64,000 nt of DNA from positions 17,457,383 through 17,521,382 of the forward strand of contig NC_084670.1 in assembly GCF_028389875.1 (NCBI RefSeq). Direction: 5' to 3'. Within the stretch, counting starts at the first letter, position 1; each line of letters begins with the position of its first letter. A program made the position numbers and the translations under genes. The DNA is from Rhea pennata (taxonomy: Eukaryota > Chordata > Aves > Rheiformes > Rheidae). Positions 25,896-38,560 of the stretch are shown here, piece after piece. The notes under the pieces were generated by a model. It did not search any database, had not been told where the DNA came from, and worked only from the letters and a program-made list of their open reading frames with translations.

Positions 25896-26382
25896 ATGGA
25901 TCAACGCTTTATGCTGGCTGTTCCCTGCTGGGTAAGGGTAACCCCTTTGAAAAATATTTAACTTGTTCATGTTCTGCTGATGCAAGAAGGCTTCCCTTGA
26001 TGAGGCTTTCATGAGAATTAAAGGCACATAAAAAGGTGTTTCCCATTTTTTCTCCCAAATACTTCTATTCTTCTAGTGTATATTTGCTGATGCAAAAAAT
26101 GAGAAATCTGTTACCAAGCACATGGGTTTACATAAAGCTCCAGAGCAATGTAAGTTGCTCAGGTGGATCATGTTTTTGTTCTGTTGACCACGACACTACT
26201 TCCCCTTGCAGTTCCCTCGGCTGGAAGATGCCGCTAGGAGGAATGAAAGTTCTGACAGCTGCAGCTAAGGCGATGGGCAGGAGTAAAATAGCTGAGGCCC
26301 TGTAGGCAAATGGGAAGATGATAGAAAGAGGCAACTACCAACAGGTGGCTAGTCACAAAGAGCAGAGCTTGGGAACATTATC

Positions 26383-26399
26383 AGAGAGAGAGAGAGAGA
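26383..26399. repeat. GA microsatellite
   Basis: About eight AG units. Confidence 0.9.
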
Positions 26400-26502
26400 C
26401 AGGAGGTGAGGGAGGACAGTAGTAACACTAAAGGCAGATGTGTGTCATGCAGTCTAGATCCAAGTATGGCATTTAGTCTCAGTTAATGTTTCTAGATTCT
26501 AT

Positions 26503-26585
26503 GGGGGAAAATGAGGTTCTAGAAAAGGAAACTGCCCAAGTTGCTCCACAGATCATCTGCAAACTGGCTGTTTCTAACCCCTCTA
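26503..26585 (-). mobile_element. Possible MIR SINE fragment, antisense
   Basis: GGGGGAAAATGAGGTTCTAGAAAAGG, then AAACTGCCCAAGTTGCTCCACAGAT and a GGCTGTTTCTAACCC-like end, follows the order of an antisense MIR (GGGGAAACTGAGGC, AAGTGACTTGCCCAAGGTCACACAG, then AGCCAGGATTNGAACCC). The similarity is diffuse, as expected for an element over 100 million years old. It could be coincidence. Confidence 0.4.
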
Positions 26586-28614
26586 TCCGTTAGCTAAGTT
26601 CAAAGCCGGTGTGGAAGTTGGACCCCCTTATTCCACCTTTATTCCACTCCCTCTAGCCCCTCTGGCTGAGATCCATTTGGCTAAGACTGGGAATATAAAG
26701 TCTGCTAAGTTTTAATAAGCAATTATTTAGTTTTAAAAATCCCTTTAATTGCATTCTAATGAGATTTCCATAAAATTCAAAGTCCTTTGCTTCCTCATGG
26801 GAACTTTTGTTTACTCCATAAAGCATGAAACTTTTTGAAAAGCTCTAGAGGACTTCAAGAGAAGAAACTTCCAGAGAGAAAATTGTTCGTCTCCTAACCC
26901 AGGAACTGAGCTTTTATCCTCCAGAAACAGAAAACGTATGGAATCATTTGATCTTAAGAGACTGTGACAATTTTATAGAATGAAAGGAGGAACTGAAAGA
27001 TGCAGTGACAAAGCCAGGAGCTGCATCTGGCTGGCTGTTCCAAGGAACATTCTCCTTATAGATTTTTATGGCTCTCCTAGCCCTAATATTAAATACTTGA
27101 CCTTTTTGTCAGATACTATTTCAGATTATTAGGCTGGATGATTAGTTACTAAACATACCATCTATAGTAAATAGGAAATTGTGTAGTTCAATGCTTCAGG
27201 CTCAGACCTTTCAGGTATTGCTCCCTTGGCATTTAACATTAGAACACTGAGTCTCCTTAGATTAACTTAAGCCACTTGGTAAGCAAGCGATGCATAGCAT
27301 TTTCATGTAGGGCCTAGGGATTTCTGAAGCAGCACTACCAGAACAAGGATGTCTCCTTCTCTTATATCCTCCTCACCCCCAAACCAATAGTTTTAATGAG
27401 AATTTCCCAAATATTATGCCATCAAATATAAACAGGTGCTAACTAACACGAAAAACAATATAACTTACTATATTTCCTACAAATACAGGCAGTTACCTTT
27501 CAAAATTCTGTAAACTAGCATTTTGCAAATGACTGTGCCATGAACTTCTTTCCAAACCAGAGGTTAACTCTTCTATTGGTCCTCCCTCCTCCCCAGTGCA
27601 ATCACTATGCCCCCATGTTGGAAGCAGAATTAACATATTTGCTTTCTCACCTCTCCCTCCCAGCACCTTTGGATCCCTGTTTAGGAAATCATGCTTAAAA
27701 TTAACCCCCCACTCCCATAAATCTTGCCTCAGACATATGGTTTTAAAAATGTGTGGTTACCAGCAGGATGACAGGGACCCTGAACTTGAAAATATATGTA
27801 ATAGTTTTGGAAAGACAAGACAAACTTTTTCCTGGCACTTCCAATGGTTTGAATAGGAACAGAACAAAATGCTAGTGCAGAAACATCTATCACCCATTAG
27901 AGGACAAGCTCCATGAAGAAGAAAAAAGATCCCTATTAGCAAATATTATGGAGCATATTTAGAAGAGGACCCCAAAGGAGTCCACATAACATATTCACAA
28001 TGTACAAATTCAACCTGGATACAGCAGATTTAAGATTTATGGAACTGATTCCTTAATACTAGCAAATGACATAACAGCTTTGCTTCTCAGCAGACTAGTC
28101 TGATTCTGATCTCAGTCTTAAAATGTAAAACTGGTACTGCTCCAGTCATTTCAAGAGAATCAGTGCTGTTTTACATTGCAGTGAGAGCTAAAGCTGGCCT
28201 ATAAGACTGAACAAAATGAGGGACTCTAAATCTCAGCATAGATTTCCTCTCTGTAATTACAGGATGGCACTTGCTAAAACTTGAAGACTCACCTGTTTAT
28301 GTGAGTAGTAACTGAATACAATAGACTGTAGGACTGGGCCCCAAATTTGCAGAGCTGTAATTGTATTTTCTTTGTTAATTATGCATTAGTGTGATGGAGG
28401 CAGCCTATGCACAAAGCAGATAACACTACTCTGCTTCCTGCAGGAAGTTTAATTTCTTGGCAATTAAAATGGGTCTGAGAATGACAAGAATTAGGAGAAA
28501 CCACTTAAAAGTCTAGTCCTTCTAAAATCACACAGTGACTGAGTACTTAATGAAAAATGAATCTTAGCTAAAAGCGTGACTATGCTCATGTAACTGCTTT
28601 TACAGTTTTGTTTT

Positions 28615-28631
28615 TAATAATAATAATAATA
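28615..28631. repeat. TAA microsatellite
   Basis: About six AAT units. Confidence 0.85.
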
Positions 28632-30384
28632 AAATATGACTGAAGTTGGGATTACCCCACTGCAGTTAAAGCACGGTTGTTTCGTGAACAATTACTTCCA
28701 AAATAAACTGCTAAAAACCTGCTGTGCTCCAGCAGCTGCCAAATTGAGTTCCTCTTGTCTCCCCTCTTTCCCACATGCCCTCTGCGTTGTTTACTCTACT
28801 TCTTGGCACACGCCAGTGCTGTGACATGTGACAAGGTGAGGTTTAGGACAGTTCTTAGTCATTGCTTCCAGAAGTGGTAAGAGCTGGAACTCCTCTGCTG
28901 TCCCAAACAGTCAGCCCTGTAATCACGGAGCTACAGGAGCAGGGAATTTGCTCTCCAGGCTTTGTAGAGATCCCTGCTGATACAAGAAAGTCACAGAACA
29001 AGAAAGCCTGGTTCCAGACACAGCAACCCAAACTGCTATGTGTTTCGGTACAGAAGAGAGCATTGGGAAATCTGAGTGTTCATTCCTTCCTCACAAGTTA
29101 TGTTTCCGTGGCATAGTGCAGTGATGAGGAGACTTTTCTGGCCTAATCACAAGAACTAGCATAACCCCATTTACCTCAATGCTCTGCTGCCTGCTACTTT
29201 GCCCAACTCTTTTAATTCACCTATTTTAGCTACCTTTACACTTGCAAGAAGTTTAAATCCACCATAGCTGTGGGTCTGAACTTCTGACTTCTATATACAA
29301 TGTGATGATTTATTCAAACGCACATTTACTTACGTGACATAACTATAATCTGTCATGGGCCATGTTAAGCTCCCATAATGTACGTGCAGAAACAGGCAAG
29401 AAGCAGGAAAAGCAACCAACAAAAAAAGAAAAAATAAAATAGCTATGCCATTTTCTTAGACTGTTAATAATTCTTTCTATTGCTATCACTCCAACTCTTT
29501 TATCTTAGTTAAACTCTAAGCTATTGACACAAAGGAAATTAAAAAAGGGGGTTTCAGAACACAGCGGGTTCACTTACACCATTTACGAATTTGGCTATGA
29601 AAGTACAATCATTATTTATGCCACAGCTGGTCTTGCTCTACTGGTTTTGCTACATTCCCAAATCTTTTTGTTAAAGAAAATAAATTCTAATTCTATGTAA
29701 TTGCAGTATTGCCTTGACCCTTGAAGTCCATGGAGCTCTTCTGGGACTACGTGAGTGCAGTGCAGAGCAAGAACATAGATATCATGCTTAAAACATAGAA
29801 TATTATCTTAATTGAAGTCTGCTGTAACACTCTCAACTGAGAAAAAAAACCACAGGATATGCACACACCAGTTTTAAACAGATCATGAAATTTTCCATCT
29901 TATCCACTTATATCCTAAACCAGTAACTTTGTTACCTATGTGGCTTAACAGAGGATTTCTAGAGTAGCATTTGACTTGCACAAATTCCACTAGCTATAAC
30001 CAACAAACAGCCAGCTCTGAAAAGCTGTTACATTGATGGTTTGTCCCAAATACGCAAAAGCGAAATAACAGAGATTAAACACAAAGTCCATAGCAGGAAG
30101 GCAGTAGCGCAGCTGCAATTAGTATGTCAAGGGTCCTAGAACCTAAACGCAGTAGGCCAGACTATGACAACTCCCCCAACTGAAAATGAGTCCTAATTAG
30201 TTAGGTAGCAGTCACAAAGTAGAGCATAAGAGTTCTTTTCAGGAGTTAATAGACATTAGCCTATTATCTGTAGAAAATTATGATGTGGTCTATTCTCATA
30301 ATTATAACTAGGGAACAGTTGGATTTTATCTTGGATTCCATAATCCATCTGTGGTTTCTAGTACTCCAAAATGCACCATATCTG

Positions 30385-30404
30385 CTCTCCCTCTCTCTCT
30401 CTCT
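30385..30404. repeat. CT microsatellite
   Basis: About nine to ten TC units in pyrimidine-rich context. Confidence 0.9.
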
Positions 30405-32684
30405 GAATGGTGCTTCTCTGCACCTTACAACATCTATTGACTCCCACAGGTAGCCTCAATGCAAGATCTCTCTCTTTTAAGAGGAAGAAAACTATTCAAA
30501 TTTAAAATCAACTCTAAAGAGAAATCAGAATTTAGCTTCCATCTGTATAAGACCATTTCACATCATTCCAGCTTTTGTACTCAAGCTGCATGGTTTTCAA
30601 ATACAATTTATCAATTGTGATATATCTGTATAACCTCCCAGACTCAGACAGACTTGTGGACGTTTGCGTTCTTCAATAGTTCCTTGATAGTTGGTATGGA
30701 ACACACACACAGATATTTGATATATTAAACCATCACAGCCTTTTGCCAAAACATATGTTTCAGCTTTGACCTTGTTTTCTTATGGCTAACTACTTTTTCC
30801 ATTACATCTAACAGAAAGGATAACACAGGCTACTTTTGCTGAGATGCGGTTTTCTTATAAATGAGGCCAAACACAGTGGCTTGTCTTTCTCAACCAAGCT
30901 CTTCAAGTCTGCACTGCAACCAGACATGTCCCAGGCACCATCTGCCCATCTGTGCAAATGTCAGCACAGTCACTCCACTGTAGCCAGTACATCTTGAGAA
31001 AACAGTTAGTCGTGCTGAGAAAGTCTGATCTCCTCCATCACAAAGTTCTAATGATAATTATAACAGTTCCATAGCTCCAAAAATAAAGAGAACATAAACA
31101 CATCACGACACAAAATTGACACTTGGGAAGTGCAAGGCGCTTTAAATATTGTTGCTAGCATTAATACAAAATTTAAATAACACAAAACCAAAGACTTTTC
31201 ATTTACCTGCTGATGTTCTAAGCTATTTATGTTCAGTTCAGCTCCCGTCAGCTTATCACAACCTGCATGTTTTCATTGCAGTCCACTGGACAGCTTCACT
31301 CAGCTCAGCAGGGCATGTGTGCTATGTGGAAGCAAGATGGACTTTATTAATTTCTTTGCTATTATTTATTATCAATTTATGCATGTGCATCCTAGACCCA
31401 GAACCCTCTTTCTCTCTGAAATTTCAATGGGATGGTAGTGGCAGGCCCTCTTCAACATCTAACTCATCCAGCTCCCCTTCTGCTTAGGCACCTGCTCCCG
31501 TTTTGTTTGAGAAATTTGCATAATTTTTCAGACCTAAACATTTCACTGATATGGTTTAAATCTTGTCCACCAAGCATTTCAGCAGGGAAGGCAGAAAGGT
31601 GGTAGGCCTTACTGATAGTGCTCTATTTGGAATGGTCTTTTTAGTGTAGATCTGGGGCCTCCATTGCACTCTCCCAGCGGTTATGTTGAAATGGCTGAGG
31701 AAGGTGAGATAACCAGATTCTGGAGGAATTAATTTACTTCTATTACAACAGCTCAGGCACATGACATTTGAAACAGCTTCATTACCCCAGTTTAATCTAG
31801 CACATATAGTAAGCTCAGTTTGGCTTTCTCATCATTGATGGCAGAAAGGAAAGAGCAGAAACCCTAAGCAATGCAATGATATGTTTATTAAATAAACAGC
31901 ACAGACTTTCAAGACTAGCGACCATATAAATGGTTATTATCTTACCAACTATGCAATTCAAATAAATGGATGGGCATTTATGCTAAATCTTGTTTGGCAC
32001 AGTGCAGTTTGAAGCTCCAGATGGAGGTAAGCCTGGGGGGAAAGTCTACACAGAGCAATTGCTAATATTGGAGTGAGATTTTATATCTTCTTCTCTCCAT
32101 TCTGCTTTCCTGTATATTACTTTATCAATGTGTTCTACCCTCCCTTTTTCACATAGAGGTCACATCACTTCACCTGATATTTTTACCAGTTGATCAAATC
32201 AACAAAGAGATTACTTACTTGTCCCCCAAACTATTAGAGCAGCTCTCACTGTTAGGGCTCTGTAGATGATTAGCTGTGCAGACTATTCTAGCTCTGCAGT
32301 TCTTCCAGTTATTAGTGGGATTATGCATTTGAATTAGTGAAGTTAGTAATTTTTCAGCAACAGTGGGAAATTTCTGTCATGATATGGTTACATGACTTTA
32401 TATAGACCCATGTACATACAAACACATTTGTTTGCCAAGGAAAATTAATTTCCCTTAACATTGCCAATTCACCTAGTGCTTGAACACTGTATCTGAGTTA
32501 GACTGAAGTCCAGACATTATGTTTGCTTCCTGTTTGCTGTTACATATTGCTACTATGGGAAAATGGTTGACAAGAGAGAAGAAATTCTCTGAAGTGTTCT
32601 GACAATCTCTGTCAAGAAGAATGCGGAGGTATGGATAAATGTTTTTTTTCTCTCTAAGGCCTTACATCTTAAGAGTACTGAAGA

Positions 32685-32960
32685 GTTCATTGCTATTACC
32701 CTTCTTATTCGAATCCCATATGAAACCACTAGAGGGTATTGTGAAATGGCATAGGCTACAATGTCATCAATATCCTGATGACACCAAGCTCTATGTCTCG
32801 TTTTCATTGAAGCCGTATGTTACAGCTTCCTTGTGTCTGGCAGAGATAAGAGGTGGATGAAAGCCAATTGGCTGAGGCTCTCTCTAGATAAGATGAAGGT
32901 AGTGTATGGGTTTGGCAAGGGAAAAGTGTTCTGAGTTGACAAAACTCTGCTTTCAAAGTT
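32685..32960 (+). mobile_element. L2/CR1-like LINE reverse transcriptase fragment
   Basis: The plus-strand translation carries SLLLPFLFESHMKPLEGIV followed by CHQYPDDTKLYVSFS, with YPDD encoded at 32,771-32,782. This matches the catalytic block of CR1/L2/L3-type LINEs, usually GSxLSPxLFNIYMxPL and then YHxYADDTQLYxSF. After a frameshift near 32,850 it continues as WMKANWLRLSLDKMKVVYG, equal to the WMxxNxLKLNPDKTEVLLV block. The second catalytic-box residue is Pro instead of Ala and the frame is broken, so it is inactive. The downstream part of the same type of element appears at 34.42 kb, after an intervening antisense CR1. Confidence 0.75.
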
Positions 32961-33111
32961 GAGGGAGATTCCCACGGTCAGAATGCACAGAACTTACTTC
33001 CCTCTACCTCCTCATGAAGTCTCAGCCAGAAAAGTGCCCTGAATACCTCCATCTCTTGCTAGATTTTACTCACCAGGTGCTCACAGGGTCTCAGTTCACC
33101 AGTTTAAATAT

Positions 33112-33462
33112 TCAGAAAGTTATAGGGCTCACAAGGTCAATGTAGGCCCAACTCAATCATTATTTTCAGATGTTGTCTATCCTATCTGCAAAGACGGCCA
33201 GTGATAAAGACTCTACCCGTTCCCAATCTATTGTAGTATGTTACCAAATTCCTAGTAGAATATGAAGTATTTTCTAATGATCAGTTGAGAGCTTTCTTAC
33301 TGCAATTTAAGCCTATTGGTATTTGCTTATTTCCATGAATATAGGAAGGAATTACTCTCTTTTTCTTTAATGTTATGTGTAATTGAAGGCCTACGTTACC
33401 TTCCTTCAGACTCCTTCTGTTTAGGTTAAACAGTCCCAAATCATTCAATCTTCCCTCACAGA

Positions 33463-33498
<36 letters not shown>

Positions 33499-33560
33499 CA
33501 TTTGATTATTCTCTTTGCTCTCTTCTCCAAGTGGACTATATTTCTTGAAATGCAGGCCCA
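33112..33560 (-). mobile_element. Old CR1 LINE 3' end, antisense
   Basis: Read on the minus strand, the segment follows the CR1 3' region: GAGCAAAGAGAATAATCAAA near 33,510, GAATGATTTGGGACTGTTTAA near 33,430, TAAATTGCAGTAAGAAA near 33,305, AATTTGGTAACATACTACAATAG-like near 33,240, and a GGGCCTACATTGACCTTGTGAGCCCTATA ending near 33,120. This is the order of an ancient reptile/bird CR1 tail. It is much more diverged than the copy at 47.9 kb. A 31-base T tract (33,465-33,495) interrupts it at an A-rich site of the element. It sits between two pieces of a plus-strand LINE, so it may have inserted into that element. Confidence 0.65.
33465..33495. repeat. Poly-T tract (31 bases) inside an old CR1
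   Basis: Uninterrupted T run. On the minus strand the flanks AAATGTCT and GGTCTGTGAGGG bracket it where CR1 normally has a short A-rich stretch, so local expansion of that stretch explains it better than a separate insertion. Confidence 0.85.
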
Positions 33561-34400
33561 GAAAAGAGGTCACAGTAAATCAAATGACTTTTTAAGCTTC
33601 TATTAGATATAGGTAGGCAGCAGCACTGTTTCTGCTCCAGACCCTTCTGGTATATTTACTGGGTGGAGGATCTTTGCCTGTTATCTGTTCTGCAATATGA
33701 TAGTATGCAGCTTAGCTGCCCTCAGCCCCCAAAACAAAATTACACTCAGATAGCACAAAGACATACAGGTCAATGCAAACCCAATAAATTCTACACTTGT
33801 TTTCCAAATTCGTAGCAATGTTTTGGGTTACATCAGGTTCCTCCAAGATCCATGTTCTTTTCTCTGCAACACAGAGCTTTCCTCTTAATTGTTGAGTCTC
33901 CCTCCCTTCCATCACATCAGCTTTCTTTGACCTTAGCTAGTTCCACCATTAAGTGGAAATAAAGCATTCTCTCCTGATCTGCTCTCATGTACAAAGCTGC
34001 TGATTTTTCCAAAAGCTTGAATCTTTATTGCTCCTTTTAAAGCCTTTACTTAGTCCTCACAGAACTTTCCACTCTCCATTTTTTTTCCATGAATGGAGAA
34101 TCTGGGGGAATTAATTTTCTCAGGCCATTTGAATAGCTGATCATCAAGTTTAATAAGCCACCACTGTCCCTAGCTTGGCTAGTGTGGGACAAGGTCAGCC
34201 TTTGTTCCACACCTCCAATGCAGCCAGTCCATGGTCCCAACTAGAAACCATAAATGTGATATAGAGACATCTACCAGTGCATCTATGGTGGATGCGTCAG
34301 TCACCACGTGCTCTTCTTTAGCCATGTCCTGCTAGTAAAGGAGATGGGTTGGTCCCCTTCAGAAGCAGACTGCGTTATTTGCATGTCTCTTTTGTCTTCT
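33561..34400. other. Unassigned stretch within the nested LINE locus
   Basis: Sequence between the antisense CR1 and the second LINE piece. No family recognised. It contains an octamer ATTTGCAT at 34,377-34,384. It may be further insertion sequence or unrelated unique DNA. Confidence 0.35.
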
Positions 34401-34408
34401 GTTTCCAC

Positions 34409-34600
34409 AGTGCTAGACTGTCACTCTGGGACACACTGGAAGCACAGGGGAAGTCTTCTGAGCAGCTTTGGCTAATACAGGATAAGGCTGCTTGCTTTAT
34501 CGCAGGACAGAGAAGAATAAATTTAAAAGGACAAATTACATGTGTTCTCCACACTTTGCATGAGCTGCCAAAAGCATGCTGGCCTGAGTACATTGATGCC
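34409..34600 (+). mobile_element. L2/CR1-like LINE 3' coding fragment
   Basis: The plus-strand frame encodes SARLSLWDTLEAQG, then LWLIQDKAACFIAGQRR (34,466-34,516), then ITCVLHTLHELP. This follows the C-terminal block of L2/CR1-type LINEs, RLDYCNxLYxGLP, LQLVQNxAARLLTG and HITPVLRxLHWLP. The same 3' protein region normally lies about 400-450 bases after the YADD box. Here the gap is about 1.6 kb, which fits later insertion of the antisense CR1 and other sequence between the two halves. It could instead be an independent fragment of a similar element. Confidence 0.65.
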
Positions 34601-34644
34601 TGGCTTTCTTCAATAAAAGTGAATCAGCAGTATATTCTCTAATT

Positions 34645-37600
34645 TGGGCAAAGTAGGTCTGTAACCAGAGCACTGCACCTCTTGGTACGCCTCACCTCTG
34701 TGTCCAATAAAAACAGGAGACTGGGAGCATCAGAAATCCTTTGGCAAATAAGTAAAAGTAAGAATAAGTTAAATGAATTTTATACCAGAACAGGGAGGAT
34801 GACTGAACAAGAGCCGTGCTGGTCACTTAACTATTCTATCTGCTAAAGAGACAGGCAATATTCATGTAAATTATACAGTCTCCATGTAGAACAAAGAAGT
34901 CACTGTTCTTCCTGCCTTTCCCTAAATGAAATTTATGATTTTGCAATTTATTAAATCCTTCTCTCACATGTGGAAATAAAAAAATAATAATCTTCAAGAC
35001 ACCCCAGAGGAGCACAAGAGGCAGCCAGTTGATGCAAACAGCATGCCAAGGTTTCATGCAGGAACTAAGAGTATTAAAAAGGGGAAGCAGATACTTTAGA
35101 AAAATTCCTGATAGTGTTGGTGTTCATGTTAGACTGCCCAGGGAGAGAACTAATGTGTTCTCGAGTCATTACTGGGGATTTTTGGTGACTGTAGTGCCAT
35201 TCATGAAGCAGTTACTCAGATCTGTAGTGTGAACAGCCAGGATCTTACGGCTTTCTGATTAGATTTAAGGGGAATGTAGTGGGGCCCTCATGTTTCATGC
35301 CTTGGGATTACAAACTGTGCAGTGACCATCTTAGTACTTAACATATAAATGCATTTAGTACAAACAACAGCCCTGAAGAACTGCAGGCTTTATTATCTGC
35401 ATATTGGAAGCTTTTTCAGCGTTTTTGGAAAAAACAAACAAACAAAAAAAAAAAAAAAAAAAACAAAAAAAAACCCCACGGAAATATGCAGACCCTAAGG
35501 TTTCCACAGAAATCTCTGGTTAAAAAAGAAATGACAACAGACACACACTCAAGGGGAAAGGGCAGTATGGCTAAGTGCAAAGAACAGCTGGGGTATATGT
35601 AATCTTACAGTTATTTTTCTGTGCTTCCTCTAGGATGAACCAAAGACCTTGTTTTGCTAGATGCTGAATGCCCTAAAGTCCCATTACATGTCTCAGGAAA
35701 GAACTTTAATGGTTTTATTGGGACTCATATCTGCACATATAACATGGCCTTTGAAGATGAAAGGATTTTTTTTTTTTCTTCTCTACTTCCATTTGTTGCC
35801 TCTTGGTTGACATGTTCCTATATGGACACTCAATCCCTAGATATCTGTTGCCTAATCAGGGACATCAATAACATCCTCAATGGGAAAACTGTGGAACATC
35901 TATGAAAGTCAGAAGTGTGAGGAACAGATCTCAGATGATGCAGATGCGGTCGTTGCTGTATGATCAGATAAGCAACATTGCAAGTTCATTTTTGTATGCT
36001 AAATAAAATAAAAATGTCAATATTTACACATAACCTTCAAGGCTCTTACATTTGCAGCTCTTTAGTATTCAGTGCAGACAACATTTTCTTTAGTCCGTTA
36101 CCAACAGCTTGGAAATTTAGTTAGAGGATGCAACCCAAATGTTCCTCCAAATGTTGTTTCCAAATGGTCATCTTGAAAAATGCTGTTTAAAAGGATGAAA
36201 CCTTTATGTGAAGATATAAGGGCCTGTGCACAGAGCAATATGAACTGCAGGGAAATCATCTGAAGATTAAAACCACTAATGATAAAGATATTTCTGTTAG
36301 GCATAGTTTAATTTGTTGATAACTAAATCACCAGAGGCTTTTTACAGGCTGCTTGGAACCTAGCTATTGTGTACTGCACATTCAACCTCTGAGTGTACAG
36401 TGACACAAACAAATAAAAGCGATCATAACAGTTGAAATGTAGTTAGAGACACAATTGAGAACATCTGTATTGTAAGCAGAAATAAATTAGAAATACTGAA
36501 GTGTTTTGTAGCTGTGAAACCGAGGGATAAAAAAATAACCTACAGCACCTGGATTAAGCAGTTATAAATAATGTATAAAGGAAAAATCTCATTACCCCCT
36601 GTGTAAACTCCCCCCAGTGAAATATATTTTATGAATGTTGCATCACGCTAATAAATGCAGCATTTGTTTTCCCCATAAACTTTCCATTTCATGACTATAA
36701 GATAGTTTGGATTTGGAAATAATGGCCAGTGAATGTACTGTTTGCAGGATTAGGTTCCCTTCACAAGCAGCTTTGAGCTGACCTTCAGTTTTTTGGGCTA
36801 AAGAGCAGAGACTTACACAGGCTTAGCAGAACTCATCTTCGTGCCTACAAAGCTGTTGCAGTGTTGTACTGTACTTGCAACAGAACAATACTATATAAAC
36901 AAATCCAATAGCACCACTAGAGGTATTTAGACTGTGAGCCTTGAATGTTATAATTGCCTGATATCATGGAAGATTTTGTGAGATTATACTGGATAAAAGA
37001 CTATATATGAACGTGGAATGTTTTCCCTTTGCACAAACCCAGATCTCATAGCACAGTGCTGTGCACTGCAGAATACACAGTTTCTACTTACATTAAAAAG
37101 AGCGAGTGCTGTAGAAAAACCTAGGATGCTTCCTTTCAAGTTTCCAATTTTTCTTTACAAAATTCACAGTTTTGTGTAAAGATGCCAGAACTGATTCCTC
37201 TCCTGTGTTAGTTCTACACTAAGATAGCTTTGCTGAAGTAATCAACAGATTAATTCTAGATTTAAGCCATGTATTACTATCAAGCTGCACCATCAGCTTT
37301 TCTGCTGAGAACACCTTGAATTTCACAGGCGTGCAAAGGGGTCCACTTCATTATGATCGAGGGGGACAATCACCGGTCCCTTTGGGAGATCTCTGGGTGA
37401 TACGCAGTCACCAACCCACAGCACAGCAGAACTGGGTGAGAATGGTAGGGGAGGCTACAAAGGAAGTCAGCACCTAGAATCAAATGGAGACCTAAAAGAT
37501 TATAAATTAAAAGGATAAGAACTTCCCACTGGCTGAGAGAGATAAAATGTCACAAATATAAAAATATTATGAAGTTCGGTTTGAGTCTGGAGTGCTTTCC

Positions 37601-37845
37601 TTTTATGATTAATGGTTGGGCTCAACCAGGATGGGAAAGGCAAAGTTCCTCTTGAACTAGCTTAAAAATGCCATGGCTGAGGAAAAAAAATACAGTAACA
37701 TCAATTTAAAAAAAAATAACAAAACAAAAAAACCCTCTACTAAAATGTAAAGGTCAAGAGAGATTTGGGTGTTTTTAAATGCTGTCTTGAAGAAATTTCA
37801 TAAAGGTTAAGATGTCATGTAGTTTCAGAGTTACGGGCACTGGAG
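34645..37845. other. Noncoding stretch with candidate regulatory segments
   Basis: No gene recognised. The segment 36,500-36,720 is AT-rich, complex and rich in TAAT/TTAT words, and lies 1.2 kb from the CpG island, so it is a plausible regulatory element. An A-rich tract lies at 35,429-35,473. A fairly GC-rich patch at 37,325-37,440 has several CpGs. Confidence 0.4.
35429..35473. repeat. A-rich simple repeat
   Basis: AAAC units followed by a run of about 20 A residues and a second shorter run; no retroposed body recognised to its left. Confidence 0.85.
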
Positions 37846-37849
37846 GGGG

Positions 37850-38560
37850 GTCTTTGAGTGCCAGCTATTCCTCGGGCCACTCGGTGACCGTGAGCCGCAG
37901 TGACAGTGGACGGCGGGAGGCTGGTGGATCAGGAGCCATCACTGCGCCACCGGGGAAAGCCCGTGTCTTGCTCCCCAAAGAATGAAGAGCTGTGTGAATA
38001 TTTCAGCATCCAGCACCCAGGCAGCATGTGTACGAAACACAGACATGCCTTAAATAACAATGCAAGGGTCTAATTTAAATCGCCTGGAGCAAGCAAGGGC
38101 AGGGTTCAGGCTCTCCCACACAGCCTGCCGTGCCCGGCGGAGGAGGAGGCCTAGCACGGCCGGTCACTCGGAGCCCCCCGGCAGCGAGCAACGGTGTCGC
38201 CCCTCGTGGCGCTGAGATCCCCGAGAACCCCCGGCCGGGCAGGGCACAACCGGGGCTGTGGAGCTGTAACTCTTATTTTTCCAGGTCTTAGAGATGACAA
38301 GAAGACAGCCAGCACTACACTGGAAAGGCTGAGAGGGGGGACGAGGTTTTTCTTTTGCCCGCGCGTCGCCAAAGAGCGACTTTGCGGTTCCTGCCGGCTC
38401 CTTCCTGCCCTTGCTCCCAGCTCGCGGCTTCAGCGCCGGCCTGGCCCTCCTTCCTCGCACCCCTCCCTCAGGCCCCCCAGCGCTCAGCTGGCACGTGGTC
38501 CCCACACAGAGCACTGCTGTTTCCACGGGCCAGAGCCACGGAAACCAGCAGCCCGGGGGC
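37850..38560. promoter_or_regulatory. CpG-island-like block, candidate promoter
   Basis: This is the strongest CpG concentration in the window. In the 360 bases from 38,101 to 38,460 I count about 29 CpG dinucleotides, against nearly none in the AT-rich DNA on either side, and GC content is clearly high. Open frames of 120-130 codons appear on both strands here, as expected from a stop-poor GC-rich block, and none resembles a known protein. A pyrimidine-rich stretch ending in CAG at about 38,284 (TCTTATTTTTCCAGGTC) looks like a splice acceptor on the plus strand but has no identifiable exon partner. It could be the start of a noncoding RNA, an alternative first exon of a distant gene, or an orphan CpG island. 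Confidence 0.45.

Larger units (their letters stand above)
24796..32684. other. Long noncoding stretch, no gene recognised
   Basis: AT-rich unique sequence, with simple repeats and ancient fragments listed separately. No frame reaches 115 codons and none resembles a known protein. Nothing marks a promoter or exon. Confidence 0.5.
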
